Shown in pieces: positions 12,424 to 25,600 of a stretch of 64,000 nucleotides of DNA. Each line of letters begins with the position of its first letter. Within the stretch, counting starts at the first letter, position 1. The notes below the pieces were generated by a model. It did no database searches and was not told the DNA's origin. It saw only the letters and a list, made by a program, of their open reading frames with translations. This DNA is from Membranipora membranacea. Taxonomy: Eukaryota; Bryozoa; Gymnolaemata; Cheilostomatida; Membraniporidae. The translations under genes and the position numbers were made by a program. The stretch lies in the NCBI GenBank assembly GCA_914767715.1, contig OU612065.1:27902001-27966000 (forward strand). The letters are read 5' to 3'.

Positions 12424-12652
12424 GTAGAAGAACATGTAGTGATTTTGCTAAAGCTGATACTGCCTAGTGGTATTGGAATGTGTGGGAGCCCAATATTATG
12501 ATGTCTGGAGTTGTTATCTGCAAGCAGCCTATTGTCACAAATTCAACAAAACACAAGACATGCATGCATATCAGTAGAGTATACTGAAGCTCAATGAGAC
12601 AGAGAGCCTTGTCTGTTCAGTCCTGACCTTCAAGGCAGTAAATAGATATCAG

Positions 12653-12776
12653 GATGGATACAAATTGAAGATTTGCTCGATGAGATGATGCAACGGCTAT
12701 TTAATAATCAACGACTTGCTGAGATTGAGAATGTTACCATTGTAGAGCAACTATTCTTCCGTTGGATATGCCAGTA
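12653..12776 (+). CDS. Orphan exon-like frame, unidentified
   Basis: After a TATCAG acceptor the frame reads WIQIEDLLDEMMQRLFNNQR and continues to VEQLFFRWICQ. It is then closed by a TAA just before a GTAAGT donor. A shorter, degenerate copy of its 3' half plus donor lies at about 13645-13725. It could be a C-terminal exon of the TANGO6-like gene or of an upstream WDPCP segment; I cannot tell which. Confidence 0.3.
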
Positions 12777-13847
12777 AAGTAAGTACCGTTACAATGTAGA
12801 ATGTTGACCATAGTTAGTAAGCTGATTAACCAAAGCACCAACCTGTCTTAATGACAGTTGTAGTGCCTCCTGCAATCATTCAGGTGTGTTCGAATTACAA
12901 ATAGATGGCCAAAAATGCTTCCTGAGTGAAATATAGGTGAGCTCCTGTTCACAAACCACTCACTCCTAAATAGATATCGCTGTATATTATCCTGAGTGAA
13001 TAAAACCTATTGAATAACGACGTCGACTGGGTCCTTTGTTGGTATTAAACTTAAAATTTGCACACGTCAGTGAATGGTATCATCCATATGTTGACATCGG
13101 GCATTTCGATTTCAATTTTTCAAGACTTAGAGTAGGTTCTCACAAAATCTCTGCTAATAATAACATCACAGGCAAACCACAAAAAGTACAATCCGAAGGT
13201 GTCTCGTGTTCTATTGGAAATATGTGTACGATAAGCTTCTTACCCTAGAGGGTTTGCCATTTCGAGCAATGTACTCACTAAATTCTCTTTATATAGGCGC
13301 CCACCACAGCTAGGCGGAGTATCACGCCAGCGAACATTGAGTCATGTTAAAACTAGTGAGACTGAACAATACAGAAGCCTGCTGTGGAAGTTTTGTGGTT
13401 TTTTTTCTAATTACCTTGACAATTTCTTGTAACTTGTAACCAGTTCAATGCTGGAGGATATTAGATGGGGGGGGGGGGAGGAATTATGCATGAGCACCGA
13501 TCCCACCTTCCACTCACATACTGCAAACAGCATAACATCGGATATTCAGCAAAATTCAAGGCTTATATGTCAGTATACTACTGCCCTCTTCAAAGGCAAC
13601 AAACAGACTCCAGAATAGTATTTGACCCCTGAATAATGTTCTGGAACATAAGATGGCGAAGGCTGCGATTGAGAAAGTAACCACAGTTGAGCAATCATGC
13701 TCTCCATGCCTGTTAAGTAAGTATCACACCAATCCAAGGCTGTAGGCTACCTAAACCTAACTCAGGACACTTTTAATAAAGCATAGGCCTATTAGAAACA
13801 GTAAATGACAACAGAATATGGCATAACGTATCAGTTTTTTCCCAAAT

Positions 13848-14400
13848 TTCGCACCACAGAATGCCGAAAAACACCTTTAAAAGGTCCCTAAATTGGCTGT
13901 TTTTGGCATTCTGTGGTGCGCAATTCGAGGAAGACTAATTCCTACTAAATGTATCTACCTTTGATGGTCTATGCCGATATTGATACATTTGATATACTGC
14001 TGAAATTTGTGGTGTGTGTCATATAAACAGCAATATAGTGGAAAAAAGCAAAAAATTTGGCCCTTTTTTATTCAAACTGTCTCAAATCGTTTGTTAATAT
14101 TTCGCATTATATCATCAAAGTTAAAAATCCACACGCATTATGACGTGACGTAAAAAGCCACTTTGGGCTCATCAAATATTATTTTCAACCTAAAATTAGG
14201 ATGAACTGTCTCTTATGAATGAATGTAACCTGTTTTGAACTTTCTAGCAATCAATGTAGCGCAGCCATCCACTTTGCTAAAAACAGCCTTCTCGGCCTCA
14301 TTTCTCCGATAAAATGACGCAACGTCATCCAATCACGTTTTTAATGAGCTATTAGCGATCAGTAGCTCAGCAGCTTTCCAATGGTATATAAAATGTCCAA
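13848..14400. repeat. Second, truncated copy of the 10.9-kb repeat
   Basis: Shares a long diverged match with 10860-11480, including CTACCTTTGATGGTCT, ATGACGTGACGTAAAAAGCC and CAGCCATCCACTTTGCTAAA. Its left edge is a small inverted repeat (GCACCACAGAATGCC and GGCATTCTGTGGTGC), so it probably has its own element end there. Confidence 0.7.
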
Positions 14401-15589
14401 ATTGGTCAACGCTGGTATCATAACCTTAATCAGGGTTTTTGTATTGAACTATTATTTTGTTGTGGATAATGAGATTATTGCAGAGATTTTCTGGCCACTA
14501 GGCTGGTTGGTGTTGGCCATGATAGATGGTCGCTCTGCACATTATGTGTCATATTGGACTTTTTCATAATTTCTATCTCTCAAATAAAAAAGATTACAGA
14601 GCAAAGAGCATCTAGTCAAAGATTTACTTTGTGCAAGCTTTCGATCCCTGTATTTCTGTGAATGCAGTTCCTGGTTCTTCAGAAGCAGTGATTTAACTTG
14701 TTATTGTTAAATTGTTATACATATAAATAGAGTAGTAAGGGTTGCAACTAAGGAGTGTAACGTGTTCACAGTAGTTTTCTTGGTATTACACGACTGGTAG
14801 ATGGATGGTAGGTTGCACTAGATAATGTTCCTGGCTTGCTGTCTGGTATCTGACTTTTGCATAATTGGAACATTGATTGCTTCAGTCGCACATTGTGGTC
14901 TTGCCCTAAATCGGTGTTTGACATGACATCCGATTACCATAATAGGAGGGTAGCTATATATTAAGGGCCAACAGGTAATATGTTGAATCATTATAGTCAC
15001 TAAATCATTTTGCTAAAATTAATGTATTTGTGGTTACACAACAGTAGGAAAAAGCTTGAAGTCACCTATTCTATCAAATCTTAGCAAAACACAGACAAAA
15101 AAAGAGAACAAAGAAAAATGAAGTCCGAGAAATTCTGTTCAGCTGTTCCATTCCTTTCAGTCTGTTCAGAAATATACAGTTACGGTTTTCTTCTCACTGG
15201 TACATGTTAGCCTGTTAACCGTTAGGCTGTCACACAACAGTAAGTAAAAACAGTGTAGTAAACATCCCATAGGATAGTGTACTCATCAATTTGTGATCCC
15301 ACCTCCTCAACATCCCATTCTCAGATATGTGTATGCAGGTAGATAGCATAAAACATGGGAAATCAGCTGCAAAGTCCTGCAGCAAAATGGACAAATTTGA
15401 TGCTTTCATTTCGAGTCATGTCAAATGTTGTGTTCGGCGAAATCAACATAATGAAGGGCATGGGGTTTGCCTGTGATAAGTCAAAAGAACTTACCGCCCT
15501 TCGGACCAATATAACCATGGTACATGGTAATGTTGGTCTCAAGAGTGTCAAGTTCTTTGGACATAGGAAAAATAATTGCATCAATATTT

Positions 15590-15780
15590 TATACCCTGTT
15601 ACTATCATTATAAGTCTAGAGTTATGCCCCCTGTAATTCCACCTCGCTCACAGAGAGGCGCTCATCTACGACATCATCACTACATAAGACACCCCCTCTA
15701 CCTCCCAGATGTTTGCAGCTGTACTAACTTACCTGATGGTTTAGATATGATGATGACGACAATGTGTGAAAATCCTACCT
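15590..15780 (+). pseudogene. Decayed copy of WDPCP exon 27535-27727
   Basis: The segment GAGTTATGCCCCCTGTA...CCACCTCGCTCACAGAGAG recurs here with its upstream intron edge. It lacks about 18 bases of the exon middle and has single-base losses that break the frame. It is a duplicated fragment of the WDPCP locus about 12 kb upstream of the better copy. Confidence 0.7.
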
Positions 15781-16439
15781 GATCACACCCATCTTACAAA
15801 AAAAATTTATGGCCCGCGTGTTCAAGAATATGTGTTCCCCTATTTTATGTCCATAAGTAATTCCATAAGTAATTAATTATTGAAAGGTTCGGTCACTTCA
15901 GTAGGAACATCTGATAAATAAAGAAATTTGTTCGTGGAGAACCTTGGCAAGCTATATAACACAATTTTTCTATTGTATACCAGTAATCCTATAATCCCAG
16001 TAGCAGCCAGCGAAGGACCCGATCAGGCGGCCCAGCTGAGGTTCTTGAACTTAACCACTTGTAAGAAGGAGGCATCAAGCGTTTGATGAGCAGGCAGCAA
16101 TGCGGGCTGGGAGAAAGATGCGGGCTCCTACAGTGACAGCATAGCCAGCAGCTGCAGTAAAACAGGTAATACCCATCCACCTAATCAGCTATCGGTAAAC
16201 AATGTACCAGAGTCAGTGGTGTCCCAGATTAACAGAGGAAAGCTAGTTGACCTCAGAAAATTTGTTGAGAAATGATGCCCCTGTATTATGAATCGTAATT
16301 TAGTTATGGCACTTGCTCTAAGAGGGCATGCAAGTTCAGTCATGCCTGTAGTAAATGTGAAGACAAGAACCATGGAGTTGAGATAATGACAATTTTGTCC
16401 AAAAATAAAAGCAAAATCAATACATTTGCAGACATACAT

Positions 16440-16980
16440 TACTTGAGTCACAAAGCACTGATTTACAATATCCTTTTTAGCAATGGTTATGATATATGGT
16501 AGAAATTACCATCTCAGATAGCTCTGTTAGGAAAGATCCTAAATGGGAAAGAGGCGTGGTCTTACACTGATAGTTATAAATTATCCAGCTTTTGTGTATG
16601 GGTGGTCTAAAGGGAGTTGACCATCTTCCTAATATTGACAGTTGTGTTGTTTGTTGCAAAGCCTTCATGTGTGGTCCAACCTTGACAGTCATAATGTATG
16701 AAGCTATCACAGAGTAAGGATATATCCTTACTCTGTGAAGCTATTCTGCTCCTGTCGACTGGCATTTGTAATTAGATTATACTAGGATACTTGTGAGTAT
16801 CCCACAATGCACCTTTTTGGAATTCCCAGTAAGATCAAGTGAATAACAATAATTTATGATCAGCTTGATCCTCTGTGGAATCTCAATTTCAGGTTGCGTT
16901 GCTGGACTGTCAATAAATTCCCCATTCCGATTGAGATGTGTTGTTTAATTAGTTTTGTTTGTTTTCCACAGATATAAAGA
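16440..16980 (+). repeat. Copy A of a WDPCP intron-3' segment
   Basis: Parallels 21960-22618, the intron before the first recognised WDPCP exon. The shared order is the ACATACATTACT region, GTGGTCT stretches, a CCCACAATGCAC block and the terminal GTTTTCCACAG acceptor followed by ATA. The exon that should follow is missing: a poly(TA) tract and the 3-kb foldback element lie there instead. The micro-palindrome at 16708 is inserted in it. Confidence 0.7.
16708..16737. mobile_element. Micro-palindrome insertion (CACAGAGT type) with an empty-site copy nearby
   Basis: A perfect 30-bp palindrome (arm CACAGAGTAAGGATA) flanked by exact AAGCTAT duplications at 16701-16707 and 16738-16744. The homologous site near 22384-22400 reads through ...GAAGCTTTTCTGCCC without the insert, so gain of the palindrome with a 7-bp target duplication is directly visible. 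Confidence 0.85.
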
Positions 16981-16992
16981 TATATATATATA

Positions 16993-19977
16993 CCATAGAG
17001 TTATTATATGCTCTAGAGCAGGCAATGCAGGTGCTAAAAACGTCCTACTCAATTACTGCGAAATCCATGACACAAAGCAATCTGGTTGTGCATGGCTAGT
17101 GACTGTATCATAAAACTTATCATTGAGAATACACATAATGGGCATGGGAATTTAGATTTTTAGAGCGCTTATAGCCATATTTTTGGAAAGATTTTCATGT
17201 GACACCATGTGGATCACTTGCAGGTATCTTCACTTTCAATTCCATGGCGCAACGAAATCTGGTTGTGCGTGGATAGTGCATGAATCATTGACTTTATCAT
17301 TGAAAATATTAGAATTGTACATACAAATTTAGTTTATGGAGCATTTGTAGCCATTTTTTCAGAGAATTTCACATGTAACACCGTTAACATCCCCTAGGGT
17401 TTCTTCTCAACCAGTCGGTATAAAAACTTTTTCCTATGCTCCCATTAAAATAAGCCAAATATCAACCGCAAACCCGTGAGCTTAAATCCCAATGACAGGG
17501 CTAGCTGGTTCCTGCCACTTGCCAAGCATTTAACTGTGTCCTGTCTCTCAAACTTATATGTTGCACACTCAGTCGGTTTACTTTATCTGTTCAATTCCAG
17601 CTATTTGTGATAACATGGAGTACAAGTAGCCTATGGAAAAGTATTGAAGGTGAAAAGGTTTGCTGCTTTTTCGTTTTTAGAGAACTTTTAGCAATATTTT
17701 TGTAAAACCTTTCATGTCACACTATAAGATGACTTGCAAGTGATTTCCTTAGCAGTCAGGGGACAAAAAGATTTGTGTTATCCCCATTAAACACCAAAAT
17801 CTCAACCGCATACACATCATCGCGATAAAATCACAATTACCTGGCTAGCCGGATTTTGCCACTGCCACTTGCCTGCCAGTTTAACTGTGTCCTGTCTCTC
17901 TAACTAAAATGTTACACACTCACTGAGTTCATTTTATCTGTCCAGTATTATGACTTCCAATTATACAACGCGTACAAAATTTTCAGGTTTTGGTTTGGCT
18001 ATATCATTTAAAGCTCTTAATTACCTCTCCGGGTGGCCACTCGTTTTTGGATTTTCCGAAACTATTCAAGCCAACACAGCTGGTTAAATAAATCAATGCA
18101 TAAACCTCTCTGCTGAGTCGCTGAATATCAAGAAACATCGAATGGTCAACTCAAGAATCATACTTGTCCAGCTTGACTCTAGATTTTCTTAAATTCCCTC
18201 ACTCAGTCTTTAAAATTGTATGAAAATGGCAGTCAGTAATCAGTTGCAACACATTATGGATAACACCATAATATTTCGTCTTTGCAACTTCAATCTCCAG
18301 TTGAGAAAAATACGGAGGGCGTAATTATAGACTTTATTAATATTTCATCTTTAGGTACTTATAATAGTATACAATGTGAATTAAAATCTTTTAACCAATG
18401 TTATATATATCATCGGTCCAAATATTTCTATTTGCACTCACCTTTGCATTCTACCAACTTCCAGAAAATTCTACCCACAAGACTGATATTAAAGGGCAAC
18501 CAAGGTTTCGCAGCAATGCATTGGTGGGTAGGAAATAATGTGCTAGGCAGCATCAGCTTTGTGCATGATGCGGTGCAAAACACAAAGTAGTTGCTGACTC
18601 TAAGCTGGGTGACACTTCAGTTTAGGGGAGGTTCCAAGACATTGCTGTAATAATGATAGAGCACAGACTAAAAAATAACAGGAACAGGAAACTGCTCTGT
18701 GGTATTCCATTTTAGCAGAGTTTGAGTGCCTGATGGATGAATTGTTTCACAAGAATTCTGGCTGAATAATCATCTAAATTAGACTTTTTTCTGTTTCCCT
18801 ATGCAGAAGGTACGATCTGCTATCAATTGATGAGAACCTGTTTGAAACTTTGGTTGCCCATAAACATGACTATATTAGTACTGAGAAAGCCAATATAATT
18901 TCATTCTCTCACCGTGATATTTCTGATTTCTCACCATACTCAAAATAAGAGATCATTTGGTACAGGGGGGGGGGGGGGGTGTGATGCAATTTTCTCTGAT
19001 GGTTGTTTATTTGTAAATGAAAACATCAGCATCATATACAATAATTTTTTTTACACTTTATGATAGTTCAGTAATGTTTGAAATATTTTAAGTTGAAGTA
19101 GAGAGGTGTGTTTGCATAGCGGATGATACACGTTTTATATAAGCTTTTGAGCAACAGTGAAGTAGAAACAACCTTGTTAATTGGTAACTCCTTTGAAACG
19201 ACCGGAATTAGAATTTCTAAGACCTTTGAGTCTCCATCAGAAATGGATTGATGCTATGAAAATAAAAGTCTTGCAGTCAGAAAGTGAGCTGATGAGCACT
19301 GGGGGCTTGTAGCATCATCACATTTAATTTGCAGTGATTTTAGCACCAATCTACTTTGACATACCAAGCAAAAAACTTAATATAATACACCAAATAAAGC
19401 AATGATATCTGAAGAGCAAATCTGAATCTCGAAATTATGTACACTGTGAGTGTGACTGCAAATGAGGCAAGTGGCAAACTTTTACACCTCCGATCACTTT
19501 TACACAGTCTGCTTGTACTTCATTTAATCAAAAATAGAATAAGCCCCTTGAGTGTGTAACATATAATATAAGTAAGAGAGACAGGACACAGCTAATATGG
19601 ATGGCTAGTGGCGGTGAAAAAAATCGAGCTAGCCATTCAGTTTCTATTTCATCACAATGATGTGTTTGCGGTTGAGATTTTGGCTTATTTTAATTGGAAA
19701 ACATAGAAAAATTTCCACTGGCTGCGAGTGAAAATACCTGCAAGTGATCCACATAGTGTCGCATGAAAATTTTTATCAAAAAATGGCCATAAGCACTCTC
19801 AAAATCTAAATTTCCATGCCCGATACCTATATTCTCAATGATAAGTTATATGACACAGGCACTAGCCATGCACAAACCTGATCGCTTCGGTCATGGATTT
19901 CGCAATAATTAAGTAGGACAAAAACTGATGCTATTTTTGTACATATTGTCCACTCTAATGTATATAATAGCTCTATG
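16993..19977. mobile_element. Foldback/TIR element of about 3 kb with 7-bp target duplication
   Basis: The left terminus CCATAGAGTTATTATATGC is complementary to the right terminus, which ends ATATAATAGCTCTATG. ATATATA flanks both sides (16986-16992, 19978-19984), although it lies in a TA-rich tract. Inverted similarity extends over several hundred bases (about 17040-17400 against 19680-19920). The left arm is itself two to three diverged tandem units down to about 17940. Internal open stretches at 18282-18590 and 18808-18948 are not recognised as transposase. It appears non-autonomous and sits exactly where a WDPCP exon should follow copy A. Confidence 0.75.
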
Positions 19978-20751
19978 ATATATACACACATTTGTGCAAT
20001 AAAGTGTCATATATTATTATATTTCCCACTATTGTACCCATAAAAACCCTGGACAATGAATCCATATATAGTGGCTATCAGTGTGTAGGGCATATCTCTG
20101 CGTTGGAGTTGTCCGACCATGTCAGGCTATTTTATCTACCATAAATTACTATTGGGTTAAGGATGCCCAACATGATTATTTAAGAGGATTTAAGACATGA
20201 TTTTTTTGTGGGTCACATAAAATGACTCCTTATCTTTGAGTGACACTTAGTTGGGGCCAAATACACACAGATGACACTTAAAAGTACAGATTTGAATCTA
20301 TATTTATATAGATACATAAATATTGAATGTATTACATGTATATGATAAAGCTTGGACATACAAGTGACCATAATATGATAATTAATAAAATTTATTAATA
20401 GCATTCGATTAGCATGCTAGCTATTCACTGCAAGGTGTCTAGTACTGCAGGAGTGGTTGGTACAATTATATTACTATTATAATGATTAGAATTGGACCAG
20501 AATAGTTGGCATGGCCAAAGGAAATATGGATGCTGGACTGGAACAATCTATGATTCCCAGTATGAGTTGTACCCACCACTCCTGCAGTACCAGACACCTT
20601 GCAGTGAATAGCTAGCATGCTAACCGATTGCTCGCCGTCTAACCATCCCCCCGTATAAAATGCCCTTTTAGATCATGGATATGGTAAGCTCTGCTGCCTT
20701 ATCTTACAGATACAGATTGTGTGTAGAGGGTATGATTAAAATATCAAACTG

Positions 20752-20824
20752 TGATGATGTTAATAATGATGTTAATAATGATGTTAATAATGAATGTTAA
20801 TAATGATGTTAATAATGATGTTAA
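20752..20824. repeat. Short tandem repeat (GATGTTAATAAT)n
   Basis: Five to six copies of a 12-bp unit GATGTTAATAAT, one with an extra base. The other copy of this segment (near 30820) has only a single unit, so the array expanded after duplication. Confidence 0.85.
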
Positions 20825-22067
20825 CATGTCCGGCTTGATTACGTATTTGGTACGGTATATTTTTGAGGAAAGAGGAACATTTTATCGTTTTGCAAACTGA
20901 ATATTTACTTCAATCTTTATAGCATAAGCTCAGGAAATTCACAAAAGCAAAATGTCTGATATTTAATTCTGTGAAATTGACAATCCTCAACTTTCCTAAT
21001 TAAATTAAGAAGTCTTGAATTTAGCAATACTGAATTACCAATTGCTTTAATATTAGCGAAGGCACAATGAGAGATTGTATGAAACAGTACCTAACAGTTT
21101 GGTTTGTGCTCAGTATTCATACTGCAGTTTTTGTTGTTTTTTTTACCAATCACCAAGCATTTAGTCTCCAACCATACCCATTTTTGGAAAGAGAATGACT
21201 CTCAAAGTGTGACATGACCAAATTGACTTACAGTTAGGATCTGGTTGCTTGGCTTGGTACTCCCTTAATTTCATTAGTTCAAAGCGAGGTTGTTCAAAGT
21301 TATAATGTTGTATATATATCATTAGATATGTATATTGGTACTGGGTAATTTTCATTCCTCTATCAAACCAAGATCCGATAACATTGAAATGTCGTGCTCA
21401 TTTCTACTCAATATAATTGCTGCCATTGTTGAAAAATTTCATGTAAAACTGAAATATTATTATTATTTAAGTATTTATTTATATACATATCTGATAACCT
21501 CAATAATTGTCACACTTGCTCAAAAGACTGAAATCTGTATAATTGTAGCTGTGATTGAAAACTCCTTCATAGCACTCTGCTCATCAGATAAATCTAAACT
21601 AGAAGTACGGTAGTCTTCTTTATTAAACTTTCTCTGAAGGAAAACCCTCAGAAAAAACTCTCACTACTTGATCCAAGGTTAGATTGTCTGCGTAGCTGCG
21701 TGCATCTCATTATGGTAGCTTGCTCCACTGATAGACATTCATAATTCTGAATTCTGGATTCATATCAATGGCTGTGGTATTATATAGAAATGAGAATAGT
21801 GGATAGATCGAGATGTGGGGCATTTTGAAGATCTTTGTCATCAATTGTTAGATTTTGTTTGTATATATTTTGGTCACCTGAATACATTTGTGTCGAGTTT
21901 ATCCCAATTTTGTCCACAAATTAAAGCAATGGATTTAGTAGCCCTGCTACTTGATCGATACATTGGCACACATACATTACTAGAGTCGCCATACACTGAT
22001 TTATAATTTATAATCATATTAATGGTCATATATGGTAAAAATTACCTACTCAGACAGATATATATAG

Positions 22068-22100
22068 CATTAGCAAGGAGTTAAAGTCTTTAACTCCTTG
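22068..22100. mobile_element. Micro-palindrome insertion (CAAGGAGT type)
   Basis: A 27-bp hairpin (CAAGGAGTTAAAG, one-base loop, CTTTAACTCCTTG) preceded by CATTAG and bounded by exact TATATAG repeats at 22061-22067 and 22101-22107. Related copies A (16.5 kb) and C (32.5 kb) lack it. Confidence 0.75.
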
Positions 22101-22618
22101 TATATAGTAAGATCCTAAATGGGAAGGAGGTGTGGTCTAACGCTGACCGCTATAACTTATGCTGCCACCCTGCATGTGTAGTCTTACTCTTAGTAGTTGA
22201 CAATCCTCCTAATGTTGACAGTTGTTTTGTTTGTTGAAAAGTCTTCATGTGTGGTCCAACATTGACAGTCATAATGTATGCAGCTATTTTGCATGGGTGG
22301 TCTAACTGTATATGACTGCATTTGCTAATGTTGACAGTTATAATGTTTCTAGAAAAATCTCCATGTGTTGACACTCATAATATATGAAGCTTTTCTGCCC
22401 TTGTTGACTGGCATTTGTAGTTGGACATAGTAGGATACTTATGAGCATCCCACAATGCACCCTTTTGGAATTCCCAGTGAGATCAAGTCAATAATAACAT
22501 TGTGATCGACCTGATCCTCTTAGGAATCTCTGTTCAGTTTGAGATTGTGTATTGTCAATTAATGCCTCATTCTGTCTGAGATGTTTTTTTTTAAATTTTT
22601 TTAATTCGTTTTCCACAG

Positions 22619-25600
22619 ATACACCTGCTGGATTTACCCGGCAGACCTGGCCGTAATCGACAGATACAGGTATATCCCACTGCTGATGCTTTACCGAAAG
22701 CGAAAGCCGATAGCATCAGAGGAGGCGTGGCCATGGGCTCCAATGACCAATCAGGAAGAGTGAGCTAATCAGTGTATTGTAACACAAAGTGGAGGAAAAC
22801 CTCATATACTGGCATGTACTAAAACAGAGTGTGAACCTGTCGATGTTTTGGTAGCTGATTTTTAAGGGAAGTGATCCTGCCCACCGTGGATACATGTCAG
22901 TTTATACAGTAACTTAACATGGTTTTATAAGAATAGTACTGAATTTGACCATCAGTTTCCCAAGCCAGATCAGGTTTAATGTATTGATACATGTTTAGGG
23001 TTTTTGGTCTTCAATGTTTAGCTGCACCCCGGATCCTATACTTACAGTCCCTACAGACGGTCTCACTCACTATAACCTGATTGGACACTGAGATATACCT
23101 GTTTGCCAGTCTGACCAGTATTGCTGCAGAACCTCATAGTATTTTATTTATTATAGCGGAGAGATGGTAGTAAGTTGGTTAGTGTAGAGAGATCTGTAAA
23201 CGCAAAGAGCTGTAGAGCTGATATGTGTACTTATGAGCTCACAAAATCCTGTATACACGTGTACCGCTCACCAGCAATCTCGTCAGGCTCAAATGGGATA
23301 ATACACTACAGAATTTTATCGCCTCGTGCGAGGACAACTATCTGCCACTCTACAGGTGTGTAAGGGCAGAGAGGGTGGGATATACCCCTCCTACCCTCCC
23401 TGGTTAGGACAACTCAGTCCTACTATTAACTGTAGGTAAAACCATATAATAGCTCTCAGGTGGTGTGACTGCGGGTCAGTGCGGGGATTTATTGGCGCCC
23501 CAATCCTGGATCTGGTCTGGGGGCTAGCTAGTAATTGCTATTTGTGACGCGAACCATTGTCTTGTTGTGATAGCTGAGTGTAGTGCGGGGGCCCAGCGTT
23601 GTTAATTATAATTGCCTTTCAGTGCGGGGTTTGCTGACAGATGAGTGAACATCTTTGTCATTATATTATTATCAGCAATAGAGTAAATGAAGGATATAAT
23701 ATCCATAAGGAGCACTGAGGTAGGTATAAAGTCTTTTTGATTTGTATGTTTTGATGTAATTTGCCTTATGTTTTTGATGCAATTTGCATTTACATTTCAT
23801 GTTTATTTTTCTTCCAATTGATGACACCGATTGTCTCTAAGACCAAAACTTTATAAGCACAATCTTTATTACAGTTTTACGATGCCAATACACCAATAAA
23901 GAGCTAAACGTTCATCCGTCATTCTCCACTCCGTATAACTTCAAAACCCGCACTCATCCCATACTGCAGTTGCAACTGCAGTAACAGGTGGAATATGGTA
24001 ACCGAATTAGGTATCGGAATAACCTGAACTGAATTCCGCAAAGCATACTGATTTTATGACTTACTGTACATGAATTAAATATCTTGCTGACCAAATTAGA
24101 AGTGCAAAATTATTGATCAAGTATTGAGTGATCCTTGCCCTGTGATTAGGATCTACCTGTGTGTTGTTTTTTGCCTCTGTCTACCCCTGCATGCCTCAAT
24201 ATGACTGATTATATTACAGTGAGAACTTAAAGAACACCCTGATAGTGCGTACTGAATATCAGGCTGACTTTATAGAGTGGCATCCATCTGGTGCTTTACT
24301 TGTTGTGCTCAATAATAAGGGTGAACTACAGGTAAATATTCTGCAGCTCGATATCAATAATATTTAAGAAGATAATACGAGTTTGACACTTGGTTTCATC
24401 AATCGGGTTAAATATATAACAGCAAATATGTGGCGATAGTGTGATGTAGGATTTTGATGTGAACTATATCCTAAGTCTAAAATTCCTTGGAGTGGAGTTC
24501 GGATTACTTGGACTGCTACTTTTTTTCTAGTTCTTGTTGACAAATTTTATGTTTTTGTCAAAAACTTGCAAGCAATTAAATATTGAAGCTATTACAGGTA
24601 TATGATAAAGCTTTGACATCCTTGAGTCTTACTCTAGAAGAAGTGGAATTTGTGCCTCATATTTAGCTCTCCAATTTCTTCAGGTGAGTGCTGCATTTTC
24701 AAAACCTGTTATTTAGATAATTTGGTTAAAGGTACAGTGTTTTTTTACATCGAAAAAAACTCATTTATTCTAAAGCAATGTGAATGTGCAATGCTCAGTG
24801 GTGTAATATGCAGCACTGTGTGCTACTTTGTAATTTTACTTACTTTTAACCTGGCATTTGAGCGTCATATTTTGTGGTTATCTCATGTGTTATCCAGTTC
24901 CACCCCAAACATTTATAGCGAGTTTTGCTAATTTAATTATCTCGCCTGTTAGCGAGAAAGTCTTGGTTCCTATTATCAAATTAATACTCAATTTTATCAA
25001 AAACATATTTTAAATGGTCCAAAAATCACTACTGTCTTACATTTGATGTATTGTCAGTTTATCATGCTCTATTTAGTAGATTATCTCCACATGTGAGGAG
25101 GATATCATGGTGTAATCACAGTACACAGCATACATACAGTGTCCCATCTACTAGAAATACACTACTAATAACATTTGGCAGGTAAATACACTACACATAA
25201 CATTCGATAGGTAAATACACTACTCATAATAACCCAATACTGTCATGATCTCTATTGGCTCATCTCCCTGTCAAAATATTCATACCCTTATGAAGCCCAC
25301 TAGATTGTTATTTATAAACATACATACCCTGATTATCATCACTAACATTGAGTCATGTATGTACAATATATCAGTGTATTAGTGGATGGGCCTGTAGTTC
25401 TATTTTCTGCTCTAATTGTAGAGGACCTGTTGGTATAATGAAGTGAACTGGTGAGAATCTGTGTAACTCAGATCTATCGTGTCCTCTAATCATCACAGAG
25501 TATCTCAAATCTAACTCCTTTACTCAGGTAAGGCAAGGTTACACAGGTAAGGTTAGCTTACTCAGGAATGGTTAGGCTTCAGGTAAATCCATAGAACCAA

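Larger units (their letters stand above)
20440..22618 (+). repeat. Duplicated segment, copy B (intron before WDPCP exon)
   Basis: Diverged but colinear with 30540-32700. Shared landmarks are ATTAGAATT(G/A)(G/T)ACCAGAATAGTT, the tRNA-like CTAACCGATTGCTCG region, CTTGAATTTAGCAATACTGAA, AGCACTCTGCTCATCAGATAAATCT, and the GTGGTCTAAC blocks. It continues into the acceptor of the first recognised WDPCP exon at 22619. The exon present in copy C at 30967-31107 is absent here. Confidence 0.75.

Noticed and set aside
15355-15636. 93-codon frame as a host exon
   Set aside because: Both strands are open over the same stretch and no splice sites or family support either one. It also runs into a decayed WDPCP exon copy.
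18282-18590. 102-codon frame inside the 3-kb foldback element as a transposase
   Set aside because: No DDE or other recognisable catalytic pattern, AT-rich composition, and no supporting splice structure.
22761-22763. Selenocysteine at the WDPCP TGA
   Set aside because: No SECIS-like hairpin was identified, the family has no selenoprotein members that I know of, and a TAG plus frameshifts occur in the same gene.
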